Below, piece by piece: positions 22,977 through 34,319 of a stretch of DNA of 64,000 nucleotides (its first letter is position 1; every line of letters starts with the position of its first letter). Position numbers and translations under genes: made by a program. The stretch spans positions 185,074,813 to 185,138,812 of the forward strand of contig OX336397.1 in NCBI GenBank assembly GCA_946902985.2. The letters are read 5' to 3'. Source of the DNA: Meconema thalassinum. Taxonomy: Eukaryota > Arthropoda > Insecta > Orthoptera > Tettigoniidae. Below the pieces are notes generated by a model, which saw nothing but the letters and a program-made list of their open reading frames with translations, ran no database searches and was not told where the DNA came from.

Positions 22977-25900
22977 GTGTCTGTAGTTAGTAGGCCTACA
23001 GCTGAATTCCACTCCCCTCCTTCCAAGACAAGAACTTTACCGCTAACACTTAATACTTTTCCTATGAAAACATATGCAGATGATTATGTAAAATATCAAT
23101 TTCGGTCAGAGGTGGGGAAGGGTATAGGTAAATATTTCTTAGATAGACATGTAGATAACAATTGTTTAAAAGTAATCCATACTAATATTAGAAGTCTAGC
23201 GAAACACAAGAATAACTTAGATGTTACTCTGAAGGCTTATGAAAATATATTTGATGTTGTGGTCTTATCGGAAACGTGGAAATTAAATAGCATAAATGAT
23301 ACTAAACATAGCTGCTATAAATCTTACTATAATGCATGTGCAATAAATCAGAATGACGGAGTTGTCACCATGATAAAAGATGGATTACAGCATGAAGTTC
23401 AGTGTGTAGCATATGAAAATGAAAAACCACAGCCTGCTTCCAGTCTCCGACCGGGTCAGGAATGGAATGAATGAAGCCCCCATCTAGCGGCGAGGATATG
23501 AACTGTACCGGCTGCCGAGGCTTGACGCACTCCTCTGGGGCAATGATTAAATGAATGACAGATGAAATGAAATGATAGTGGAGAGTGTTGCTGGAATGAA
23601 ATTGTGACAGGGAAAACCGGAGTACCCTGAGAAAAACCTGTCTCCCTCCGTTTTGTCCAGCACAGATCTCACATGGAGTGACCGGGATTTCAACCACGGA
23701 TCCAGCGGTGAGAGGCCGGCGTGCTGCCGCCTAAGCCACGGAGGCTACTGTGTAGCATATCAAGATTTCAAATTTATTCGAGTAGTTGTTAATAAAAGCG
23801 ACCACAAAATTGCAATAACAGGGGTGTACAAACCACCAAAATAAACAAAACATTATTTCTGGAGAATTTAAATAACTACCGTATATAAAAACAGGTTGTC
23901 AGCTAGAAAATGAATTAATAATTGGTGACATGAATATTAATTTATTCGAAAATCAAGACTCAGATGATTATTAAACCTTCTTAATGAATATGATTTCAGA
24001 TCTATAATCAATGGTACAGCTAGGGAGACTGAAACTAGTAAATCATGCATTGACCACGCATTTCTTAAAAGCAGGCTTTCGAATGAAAATATTCTCTCTA
24101 TCATCTCGGGGAGCAAAATAACTGATCACAATTCAACAATAATTAGCCTAAAATTTAATCAAGTTAGTTGTCAGAAAAATAAACCAATCATTAGGAATTA
24201 TCAAAGTCATAAATTGGATTATGCGGAACTAAAAAAGAGGTTAAACAACATCAACTGAGATAATAAACTGGGAGAAGGACATTTGGATACTAGATTAAAT
24301 ATATTTATTGAAACAATACAAAGCTGCATCCATGAATCTACTAAAAAGTCAAACTCAAAGCGAGTCAAAAGAAAAGTGTGGATTACCCTTGCATTGGTAG
24401 AATCAATAAATACTAGAGATAAATTATACCGCAATTATATGGCAAATAAAAATAATGAAGAATTAAAAGAGAAATAATAATAATACAGAAACAAATTAAA
24501 TAAGCTAATAAACTGGGCAAAAATAGATTACTATAGACATTTAGTGAATGCTAGTTCAGGAAATCCTAAAGACTTTTGGGGTATAGTTAATGAGGTAGCT
24601 CAGAGAACTAATCAAAAAGAGCAAATTAGTGAAATAAGGTATTAGAATGAAATTTACAAAAGTGACATGCAAATTGCAAATAAATTTAATGAATATTTCA
24701 TAAATAACACTACCGAGATGTCCAAATGTATAACGAAAAGTGGAAACCCCACACTTAATATAACTGGCAATAAGAGTTCATGCTTCATGGACACGGTAAA
24801 TTCCACTGATTTGAAAAGAATTCTAGGTGACATAAGTGACAATAAAGCTATGGGAATAGACAATATTTCAGCAAAGGTTATAAAACAAAATATAGTATCG
24901 TTAGAGAAACCGCTTTTAAATCTCATAAATCAATCTTTTACAGAAGGATATTTTCCAAAGCAACTGAAGTCAACAATAGTTAAACCAATCTTAAAATCAG
25001 GCAATACTATAGACATGGAAAATTATAGACCTATATCTCTGATTACAATAATAGCAAAAATATTTGAAAAATGTATCAAGAAAAATATTTTCCAGTTTTT
25101 ACTGAAGCATGACATTCTATCAGCAAGGCAGTATGGATTTATAAAAAGTCGAAGTACTGTGGATGCAATTGCAGCTCTAACTAACCATATACAAGATAAA
25201 TTAAATTGCTCCAAACCATCACTAGGATTGTTTTTAGATCTTACTAAAGCTTTCGACACTGTATCACATGATATTCTCCTCCAAAAAATGGAAAAATATG
25301 GTATTCGAGGCACAGCTCTTAATCTCATCAGAAGTTACCTTACTGACAGAATCCAATATGTAAAAATAAATGACACATTGAGTGCACCGATGCAAGTAAA
25401 AAAGGGAATACCACAAGGAATAGTCTTAGGGACACTACTTTTTGTTATGTACATTAATGACATTGAAAAATCAATAAATAATCTAAAAAATAGTTCAATT
25501 AATTCTTATGCAGATGACACCGCTATATTTGTTGAAGGGAATAAATGGGAAATAGTCAGGCAAGAAGCTACCGAAGCTTTAAAAGGGATTAAATTATGGC
25601 TGGATAATAATGAATTGTTTCTGAAGGTAAAGAAATCAACATTTATTATTTCCACATTAAAAAACAATCAAAACTGCTTCAACATCGGGAAAACTGTAAT
25701 TCAAGCTGCAACTGCATAAAAATCAACCGCACACAAAATATAAAATACCTCGGAATGTATTTTGATGAAGACATGAAGTGGAGATCTCACATTAATTTCA
25801 TCACAACGAAAATAAGGAGGGCAGTTTATGTATTTCATTGTCTGAAACACATTGTCAATATTAAACTACTGAGAGATATCTACTTTGCACTTATTCAGTC

Positions 25901-26285
25901 TACTCTCACGTATGGATTAATTGCATGGGGAGGAGCTTATCAAACTATTGTAAGAAAAGCTCAAGTACTGCAAAACTTGTTGTTGCGTGTCATGTATAAA
26001 AAGAAAAGGTTATATCCTACTAATGAATTGTTTGCGGAAGCAAACGTCATGAATATAGGACAACTTTATGCGACGGAAGTTTATAAATATATCTATAAAA
26101 ATAAAAATTCAGTTATAAATATGAGCCACACCTACCAAACAAGTGGTAGAATAGGAAATTTGGCTGTCCTCTTCAAACCAAATCTAACTATTGCAAAGCG
26201 TAATTTTCAATACTTTATTCCTGAATTTTACAGTATCCTTCCTAAAGCCATAAAAGAGCAGTTACATAAATCTGCAAGTTTATAA
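22977..26285 (+). pseudogene. LINE ORF2 (AP endonuclease + reverse transcriptase), broken
   Basis: Endonuclease motifs appear in order: HTNIRSL (about 23,180), LSETW (23,265), GVYKPP (23,820), GDMNIN (23,925), CIDHAF (24,045), TDHNSTI (24,122). The RT follows in an open stretch from 24,667: NYRPISLITI, YGFIKSRSTVDAI, LFLDLTKAFDTV, KGIPQGIVLGTLLFVMYIND and the catalytic YADDT at about 25,508. The C-terminal domain 25,755-26,285 includes YGLIAWGG. Breaks: a SINE at 23,415-23,748, TAA at 23,842, several frameshifts between 23,860 and 24,660, and a stop at 25,717 before the C-terminal frame. The motif set points to the CR1/Jockey side of the LINE tree. Confidence 0.88.
23415..23748 (-). repeat. 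tRNA-derived SINE (minus strand) inside LINE ORF2, with 12-bp target duplication
   Basis: The duplication TGTGTAGCATAT is at 23,403-23,414 and 23,749-23,760. On the minus strand the element starts with GCCTCCGTGGCTTAGGCGG (A-box region) and has GTGGTTGAAATCCCGGTCAC (B-box). A body follows that ends in GACTGGAAGCAGGC. A 5'-truncated copy of the same family is at 35,893-36,140. The LINE frame continues on either side of the duplication, so the SINE arrived after the LINE. Confidence 0.9.
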
Positions 26286-26309
26286 GTAACGCAAAGATAT
26301 TTGTTCGAG

Positions 26310-28425
26310 AGAATAAAAATGTCATTAAAGATATATTAAAGTATCTTAATCTATAAAATAGCATTACCATTGCTACTTAGCTATTTCACAACGCTTATTT
26401 TAATATATACAGTATATGTTTTTTTACATGGACACTTAACGTTATAATTAGGTAAGTAGACCTAATATGCCACCCACCTTACGTGGTATAGCTTATATGT
26501 ATTCTTCCCTTACTCGGCTGGATTTGATATTCATTACATAGATCTAAGAATGTACATTTTTAGACTAATGCCTTTCCTTAGATAATAATCAGAAATAGAC
26601 TAAAGTTACGATATGATGAAGATTATACATATTTAATATGAAGGGACTCCAGTGATCAAGAGAACAAGTGAATGATACAGTGTTGTAGTGAAAAGGACAA
26701 TGTATATTTAGCACACGCGATTGCTTGGGCAATGCACGGGTATGTCCTAATACTTAAATAGCTATGTATGTTTATATTTTCTTGTATTGCTGGATGTAAT
26801 ATTGATATTATTGATAATATTAATAATAACATGAACCTGGCGAGCTTATGGGAAAATGACTTGGAATAAAGGGTATTGGGTTGGTGAATGGCATTTCCAA
26901 TAACACTTGGAAATGAGATGTGTAACGTTTTCCAAATTTTCGTATTGTCGCTTTTACTTTTTTAAATATGTACCCCATCTGGTCTGGTAAAGATCCCGAT
27001 ACACCTCCGAATTTTGGCATTCTATCTGATATTTGTAAATTATGTATCCCCATCTTTACTTCACCCACTGCACCCGGCGTAGCCCGGGAGGTGTCTTCAT
27101 ATGTCATAGAAATAAACATGCAAATATATTTCTCAGAACATATTAATATTTCCCCTAAGTGAGTTTAGAACATAATTCTCCTCAACTCTGATGTTACTCA
27201 AGTGCAATACTAACTCAGTGTAAACCTAGTCGAAAAGTACTGTGGAGTGCAATAGCTGAGCATAGCCTGCAACAATAGTAAAAAACGATGTATATGCACA
27301 AATCCTGGAGAAATCGGTCTCACAATTACTTCCCTGATAGTGTTTATTTTTAATTTAATGGGGTAATTAGACGTCTTATAGCAGTGTTCACATAGTTTTC
27401 ACTATTATTTCTAAAATGTAGCAACTACCTTCTCGATAGAAAATAATATTTAAATTATTCAATGATTGGAAGATTAAGTCATCATTGTGGCGTCAAGTGT
27501 ACCCATAACTTTCAATCCCGCACCCGTTACGTGAATAATGAGAAATGACTTATTCCTGTACATACTGTAGCTCAGTGTGTACTATAGCAACACAATAAGG
27601 AACAGTATTGATGTAAAAATAATGTACATGCATATTATCTCATCCACATCAAGTTAAAGAAAATTAAGATAAGATAAAAAATAAATTCTCTAATCTAATT
27701 ACTAATATGCTATACCGGAATCCAGAGATTAGACCTCATGACAATATAACATTAGGCTATTAAATAACTTTTGTCACTAAGCACTAAAATTGCTAATATA
27801 AATACATACATATACGTAGGAAAAAATTGTGAACGAATGTAATCGAACTCCCTATATAGTGTGCTATTCTTATGGGAAAGTATCATTACATACTGTTTGG
27901 TCCTTATCAGTCGAAAATTATCGCATAATAATATATATTCGTAGTTCAATTATGTTATCAACTTGTTATCAACTCAATTCCTAAGTATACATCCGGTTCC
28001 ATTACAAATTAGCATAGTCATAGAGCAGGATAATTACCAATTACAATATAACCCAAATAATAAAGGCTAATAATATTCAGAGAACAATCTGAAATATCAC
28101 GGAAAAGTTACTGTATTTCTGATTTGTAGGTAAACACTGTCAACTGTAAAAAATGCAGTATTATGACATTATGATTAATAAAACATAAACGTCAACATAT
28201 CAGTAGTAAAACACACCTTAACGGAGTGTATACAATTTCAATTCTAGTAGATATTACATACAATATATTTTGCGTGATACCTTTCGTCATAAGGTAAAGA
28301 TTCAAAATATTCCGTAACAGCAGCGGCATCAAAAGTGTAAAATTAGACCCTAAAGGTCACATAGGTTTCAGTGCCCTAAAGACTAAATATAAAATAAAAT
28401 TATACACAAAATGCATAAGTCATTT
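26310..28425. other. AT-rich intronic sequence, no gene seen
   Basis: Within intron 2. The only recognisable item is 26,965-27,070 (TATGTACCCCATCTGG, GATCCCGATACACC, GTATCCCCATCTTTACTT), a relative of the fold-back repeats at 29,625-29,960. Confidence 0.5.
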
Positions 28426-28427
28426 TA

Positions 28428-28755
28428 ACGACCTTGTGTGTTATCGGCTAACATTCTCGGCTTTCGCCTTGGAGGTCCGAGTTTGAATCCCGGCTCTGTC
28501 ATGAAATTTAAATTTTGGTCTGAGAGCCGGAATGGTGGGCTACACTCCCGAGGCAAAACTCGGTAATCGTTTTTCGTGGTTTCCCACTTATACTCGAAGC
28601 AAATCTCGATCACGAAAACCTAGATTAACGGCCGAGGGTACCCAATGAGCTGACCTTGCGTCACCCCAATATCTGCAGGTCAAATGGCTTGGCAGCGGTC
28701 GCTTGGTAAGCTTTGGCCCTTCATGGGCTGTAGTGCCAGGGGTTATTTATTATAC
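28428..28755 (+). repeat. tRNA-derived SINE, plus strand
   Basis: A-box-like TGTGTGTTATCGGCTAACAT and B-box-like GTCCGAGTTTGAATCCCGG are spaced as in a tRNA gene. The body includes TTTTTCGTGGTTTCCCACTT, shared with the other SINEs here, and a 3' region ending GGCTGTAGTGCCAGGGG. The head does not fold convincingly into a tRNA, so this is a SINE rather than a tRNA gene. Confidence 0.75.
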
Positions 28756-29149
28756 TGGAAGCAAATACCGGGATAGTTCCGAACTGAAGGACATAACAAC
28801 CTTCATTCCAACCCTTATTTGAATTACGAATACACACACTACTACAGCCATCACAGTAACACATGTGTTAAGAAAAATTCCGTACCCACTCAAGTTCATG
28901 GGCTATATGAGCATTATATTGCAAAGCTTCTAAATTAATCAACAACATCTGAATCATTTAAGCCCTTTGATCTTAATACTAAGTTTCTTGATGATGTCTT
29001 CAGCTGTTGTAACGTTACGCCACATGCAGGGTTGGCCAATGTATTTCTTTTTTAATTTCAATTCCCTACAACGACGCCTGTTAATAATATTTAAAAGAAT
29101 AACATTATCAGATTTTTATGGCGTTCCGATTTATAATGTTCTTATCGTG

Positions 29150-29395
29150 GTTTGGATAGAAAACGGAGTGCCATGGCCTCTTACAGATATAGATGGAAAC
29201 CTGGTGGTCACGTCTTGAGCTTCTTTTGCCGTTTGGAAAATGGAGTGCCATGGCCTCGTACAGAGATAGATGGAAACCAGGTGGTCACTTATGCAGCTAC
29301 TGTTGCCGTGGAGAAAATGAAGAGGCATGGCTTCTTACGGAGATAGATGGAAACTTGGTGATCACGTCTTGAGCTATTTTTGCCATGGAAATGAT
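29150..29395. repeat. 77-bp tandem repeat, three units
   Basis: AGATGGAAAC marks successive units at 29,191, 29,268 and 29,345. Each unit also carries GGAGTGCCATGGCCTC (or GAAGAGGCATGGCTTC), GGTGGTCAC, and a TTTTGCCGT-like end. Short open frames in both directions arise from the repeat. Confidence 0.9.
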
Positions 29396-29624
29396 CAGCC
29401 TTGCCATTCCATCATCAGGTTATTTTCTGGCTCGAGTGTCAAAAGGCCGAAATCTGAAGAATGAGAAAGACTACCGAAAATTCTTGTAGCCAGCGGTTTC
29501 TTCCGTGTCCTGACCTATGTTTATGCAAAACTGGGTTGAGATTGGTGGAACAGTGTAGATTTATATGGAGAACAAATCCACATACGTACGCACATATATA
29601 CAGACTTGCTCCTTTATGTATATG

Positions 29625-29960
29625 ATGTACCCCATTTTTACTTGACCTATATATGATGCCTGGTAGAGATGGCGATACACATCGAAATGTTGGTATTTTA
29701 GCTTATGTTTATAAATTAGTTATGCCCATCTTTACTTGACTTCCATAAATTATGTCTGGTAAAGTTCCTGATACACATGCACATTTTTGCAATTTACATT
29801 TATACTTGGAAATAACATGTGCATCAGGATCCTTACCAGATATCCTATATAGGTCAAGTAAAGATGGGGATACATATTTTGTAAACATATGCTAAAATGC
29901 CAAAATTTCGATGTAGGTCAAGTAAAGATCAGGATACATATATTGTAAATATTAGGAAAT
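29625..29960. repeat. Fold-back repeat built on a TATGTACCCCATCTTTACTTGACC-type unit
   Basis: The left half has ACCCCATTTTTACTTGACCT (29,630) and CCCATCTTTACTTGACTTCC (29,728). The right half has the reverse complement, TAGGTCAAGTAAAGATGGGG at about 29,853 and GTAGGTCAAGTAAAGATCAG at about 29,912. A CCTGATGCACATGT/ACATGTGCATCAGG pair lies near the centre (29,770-29,835). It is a palindromic cluster of a small dispersed repeat. Confidence 0.75.
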
Positions 29961-30031
29961 TGCATAATGTTGGATGTATATCGCGTTTCGAAGGGCTACT
30001 GTAATTGCCGATTTCTTTTTATGTTTCCTCT

Positions 30032-30048
30032 CCCCCCCCCCCCCCCCC
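30032..30048. repeat. Poly-C tract, 17 bases
   Basis: An uninterrupted C run follows a TTTCCTCT pyrimidine stretch; on the opposite strand this is a G17 run. Confidence 0.95.
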
Positions 30049-30059
30049 GGTTGTCCAGG

Positions 30060-31251
30060 AGTTTCCCGTAAGCTTACTAGAAAAATATCGAGTGTCTTTC
30101 GTGACGTAGATGACGTCATCAACGCTGCAATACTTTTTTAAAAGAAAGTTTTTACGTAAATGTATCGCGATCTATTCTACTCCCTGAATATGATAGCCCC
30201 TGTCAAATCATAGACTGGCCCGTGAGACATGTGTGTTCTTGAGCGGGTAGGATTTCTATTTTAAATCCTAATCAGGGGATCAGAAGTGTCCGATCACTCA
30301 CATGAGGCTTGGGGCGATCTTCACTGCTTGCCCTGTTAATATGATGTTGGTCCTCCTCCCACCATGATGCCTCACTCCGCAGGTGAATATATTGATGGTC
30401 CACCCTTGAAGACAGCCTCCACAGCTATCTGTGACTGTCAGTATCTTCATCATAGCCTCCAATGTTGCACACATATTTGATAGTTCGGGGTTCTTCGTTT
30501 CCTAGGAGGGTTGAACGAAGGAGAAAGAGAGATGTGTCTCGATTTGGACCGGCACAATGTCTCCGCGACAAACTCCCCATAGATAGTCTATGTCTGTGTT
30601 TCTCTGCATTTTATTGGACCACGGGTAGTATTTTCGTTCAGAAAGTCTCTTAAGATGTTGTCTATAAAATATTCTTATTCAGTTCTCTATTTATTATTAC
30701 ATTGCGTAATCATCTTGATAACCACAATTACTCATGTATTATGTATTACAAGTGAATTTATATGAAATCAGAGTTCAAGTAGCTGCCACTGTACTTACAA
30801 ATAAACCCCTATTTGTTTATCGTTCACGTTAAATTACTCCCTCCGTTAGGTATCAATGAGATTATTTTTTTAAACTCTTGGTTCGAGATATCTTAACCCA
30901 ACATTTATCATTGTTGCTTGTCCTTATTAACGTTGTATGGTAGCAAAGTAACTGCAGCTACGCCGCAAAGTCGCAACACACACACTCAATGCTAGTGACA
31001 ATATGCTAGGCCCACGTTTTGCGAGTGTATTCTAACTGAAATGCTTTTTGATAAAAACTGCACAATATCTATCAGGTTTTTGCCATGTAGCTATGGACGA
31101 AAGAAAACTATGAATGCGGGGTTGAATTACCTTCAGCATGTTATTTTATTCCTTGATTCCTTCAGTGCAAGTTTACAAGCCATCTGTAAGATATAATTCC
31201 ACCCCCGCAAAGGAACATATACAGTATGTGAAACAAGTCATTTTATTGCAG
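30060..31251. other. End of intron 2, no gene seen
   Basis: AT-rich, no repeats or exons recognised apart from the polypyrimidine stretch and CAG acceptor of exon 3 at 31,241-31,251. Confidence 0.45.
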
Positions 31252-31353
31252 GACGATGCAGACCATCACACGGATATCAAGATTGAGGAATCTTCAATTC
31301 CGGATATTGTTACATGCATTAAAACAGAAACTTCACCTTCAGATCTGAATGAG
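31252..31353 (+). CDS. Host gene coding exon 3 (34 residues, two KxE motifs)
   Basis: Acceptor TTTTATTGCAG ends at 31,251; donor GTAAGT starts at 31,354. The 102-nt exon is open in the inherited frame, phase 0 at both ends. It encodes an acidic peptide with DIKIEES and CIKTETSPSD, two more psi-K-x-E motifs, the second followed by a Ser-Pro. Strong splice sites on both sides and frame continuity with exons 1 and 2 argue against chance. Confidence 0.75.
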
Positions 31354-31480
31354 GTAAGTAACTTAATGCTTATTTTCAAGACATCTGCTTATCTCCTAAA
31401 AGCATTTATGGATTTAGAGTTGTTTTCTCAAAATTAAGTTGATGACAACCGGAAGCGCTTGGCTGTTAGTACCTGCACAA

Positions 31481-31835
31481 ATCTCCTTTGAAAATTGTGT
31501 GCTTCCGTACACTACCAGATACATAATTCATAGAGTTACTAGCTGCTCTTATCTCCTTTGCAAACTGTGTGCTCCTGTACTCTAGCAGACACATAATTCG
31601 TAGAGTTACTAGCACTCTAATCTCCTTTAGAAACTGTGTGCTCCTGTACTCTAGCAGACACATAATCCGTAGAGGTACTAGCATGCTCTAATCTCCTTTA
31701 AAAACTGTGTGCTCCTGTACTCTAGCAGACACATAATTCGTAGAGTTAATGGCATGCTCTAATCTCCTTTGCAAACTGTGTGCTCCCGTACACTAGCAGG
31801 CACATAATTTTTACAGTTACAAGCTGCTCTACAAG
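31481..31835. repeat. 70-bp tandem repeat, five units, in intron 3
   Basis: ATCTCCTTT marks unit starts at 31,481, 31,551, 31,620, 31,691 and 31,762. Each unit contains AACTGTGTGCTCCTGTACTC, TAGCAGACACATAATTCGTA and GAGTTACTAGC. It starts about 130 bp after the donor of exon 3. Confidence 0.93.
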
Positions 31836-32731
31836 AGACTTCCCATAGAGGCATTTCATTTACTCAATCTAACTTCTTTTTGAACATTAAAATACTAAAT
31901 TGCAGTCAATTGTGAAGAAATGCCATGCATAATATTCTGAAGGTTGATAGATTTATGCTTCATCCTCAAACGTTATGTACGTATGGGCAGTCTAGTAGCT
32001 TCTTACTCAATGTTTTGTGCACGTGTTGGACCGTAGGATTTGTTTAGGTCTATTCTATTGTTATTGTTTCTAGGGGTGGAACAGCTGGGTCACCTGCCCC
32101 TCTCATATGGTCTTACGGCTAAAGAAAGTTCATTTGTCCTCAATCTTTAAAGCTATATTTTAAGTGGCTATGGATTAAGGAAAATAACACTTTCCTGAGT
32201 AGATATTTTGGGATTTAGTAGCTCATTTTTTATCATACCAGCGGTATGTGTTATTCTTTTTACTAACGCATCAATGTGCTTTGCCAGGAGAGATTTTCAT
32301 GTATTATTAGCCCTACGTATTTAACAGATGAGACCCTTATAACTGATTTCCAATCAGCATTATATTCTGAGTAAAGTCTAACTTCGATCTACGATTATAT
32401 ATTATTAAATAATTTGCCCTACAAGTTTGAAACGCACGGTGCTGAAACGTACGAGCACATTTACTGGAAAACTTCAACTTGAGAAGCATTTCCAATCGCT
32501 CTAAATTTAACGTGGTCTCTAAAAGTGTATTATAAGTTTCAGAACTGGGGATTATTTCCACTTATCTGTATAAAGTATATCTCTAGCACAAGGATTTGAT
32601 GGACAGTTGAAAGTCATTCAACGAATATATCTTCACTTCAGATGAGTAGTGCTGTACTATTACATGGGTTGTCATTTGTGTATAATTATAAGGTGATAAC
32701 ACTGACATAATTTATTCCATCTTATCCCCAG

Positions 32732-32790
32732 AATGTAAAAGAAGAAAATCAGAATGAAGAAGCATATGAAAGTGGAAGTCACTTAAATGA
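32732..32790 (+). CDS. Host gene coding exon 4 (19 residues plus 2 nt, VKEE motif)
   Basis: Acceptor TTATCCCCAG ends at 32,731; donor GTAAGT starts at 32,791. The 59-nt exon continues the frame and encodes an Asn/Glu-rich peptide beginning NVKEENQNEE, the fifth psi-K-x-E motif. It ends in phase 2, unlike the earlier phase-0 junctions. That is the expected change if a larger domain exon follows. No further exon is recognised up to 64,000, so intron 4 would be more than 31 kb. Confidence 0.7.
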
Positions 32791-32799
32791 GTAAGTGTT

Positions 32800-33925
32800 A
32801 AACTTACAAATTGCATGTTCTTTCGTTAACCTTATAGTTATCCTATGTGTAGGAATGTTTAGGCATTTCCTTTTTTTTAATAGGGGTGCTAAATATTCAG
32901 CTTCAAAATGAATCTCAGGCATTCCATACTATTAATTAATTAAGCGTTATTACATCATTATGATTTAGGGCAAACTCAAAAAGTATTTGTATAGAATGTC
33001 TTAATAATGCCACAACATTTTGAGTGAGTTTCATTTTGTAACTGAGGGTAAAACACCCGCTTTATAATAATAATATATAAACAAAACTTAACATACCGTA
33101 ATGTATGTTGGTATTAAATTAAGTCCTATATCGCGAAACGCCTTGCCTTTTCTTTTCGTTGGCATAGTTCCAACATTAATCAACCACTGTTTTCTTAATA
33201 TAACTTAACATAGTACAACATAATTTTACTTTACAATATGACACTATATTACTTTCGCTCACACTCAAATATTAGCAAAATGGCAACTGACTAGTGGTGT
33301 AGGCCTATTTTATAAAGGAGATGAGGGTGGAATGTGTCGCGGCCGTTTCGCTGACTCTCTTGTGGCTAACTGAACTGTTTACCAGTTTGCTCGTTCAGTA
33401 AGTGGTTAGTTAACGTAAAATTACATTACCGGCATGGAGGATGAATTTTAAAACATAGCCCTATGTATGAAAGTTTAGATTACGTTCTAACCCAAGCTTC
33501 GGGATATAAACATAACGATAAAACCCCACTCCAGTTGATCATATCCCCACAAAACATGTATATCAGGTCATGCCATGAACCATTGTCATCCACTTAGAAA
33601 CAAAATCACAACAACTAAGCTATCACTTCAATCCACGACACAAGAATAAAAGGCAAGACTGACATAGTTTAATTGTAGAGGCTACGTCATTTCTTTAAGA
33701 AATGAATTAATGACGTCGTGACGCACACTTTAAATCGCATTTATACACAAGAATTGTCAATAGAGGCCCAGAAATTATTTTGGATATACTGTGTACATAG
33801 TGTAGAGAATCTTTAAATACTACTTCGGGGGAGGATTAAGCTAATGTATAGTTAAAATGTTGGACGCTAGAAGGGAGGCATGCAGTGGTATGCTGTGAGT
33901 TGGATAAGTGTACGCTGTGTAGTGT
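32800..33925. other. Start of intron 4, no gene seen
   Basis: AT-rich, single-copy-looking. No exon, RNA gene or mobile-element end is recognised. Confidence 0.45.
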
Positions 33926-33929
33926 GCCA

Positions 33930-34115
33930 GCTTCTGTACATTATAACAGACCATACTATATGTACTATGTGCTATGTACTGTACATTATAACAGACAACG
34001 CTATGTGCTGTACATTTTAACAGACCACACTATATGTACTATATGCTATGTACTGTACATTATAACAGACCACACTATATGTACTATGTGCCATGTACTG
34101 TACTATCAATCATCT
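33930..34115. repeat. Tandem repeat of TGTACATTATAACAGACCACAC-type units
   Basis: Four imperfect units with the order CATTATAACAGACCACACTA, TATGTACTATGTGC, TATGTACTGT; the second is internally deleted. The open frame through it is an artefact of the repeat. Confidence 0.9.
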
Positions 34116-34319
34116 CTACACAATCGGTTTAGCCCTAAATAGTGCTCTCCCTTCATCCTTAAGGTGTTCAACACTGAAGTATGTATATTCCAAGTAGGCT
34201 AATATATAGCGAATTAATTTGTGTCACATGAACATTGCTAGTTACTTGGTGTTCAGTTGCCCGTGCTCGTAAATAGCGGGGTCCTATCCCATGGGGTAAC
34301 CTGCAATACACCCTGGGTC

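Larger units (their letters stand above)
22000..26310 (+). mobile_element. Decayed CR1/Jockey-like LINE (two ORFs), interrupted by a SINE
   Basis: A non-LTR retroelement in the sense direction of the host gene: leader before 22,120, ORF1 relic 22,120-22,816, spacer, then ORF2 relic with an AP-endonuclease, reverse transcriptase and C-terminal domain to 26,285. The exact ends are not visible; no long poly-A tail follows 26,285 and the 5' limit is a guess. Several frameshifts and a SINE insertion make it dead. Confidence 0.85.

Noticed and set aside
28428..28500. Possible tRNA gene
   Set aside because: A- and B-box-like sequences are present but no cloverleaf with paired acceptor ends can be drawn, and a SINE body follows.
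33885..34142. 85-codon Cys/Tyr-rich open frame
   Set aside because: It is a read-through of the TGTACTATGTGC-type tandem repeat.
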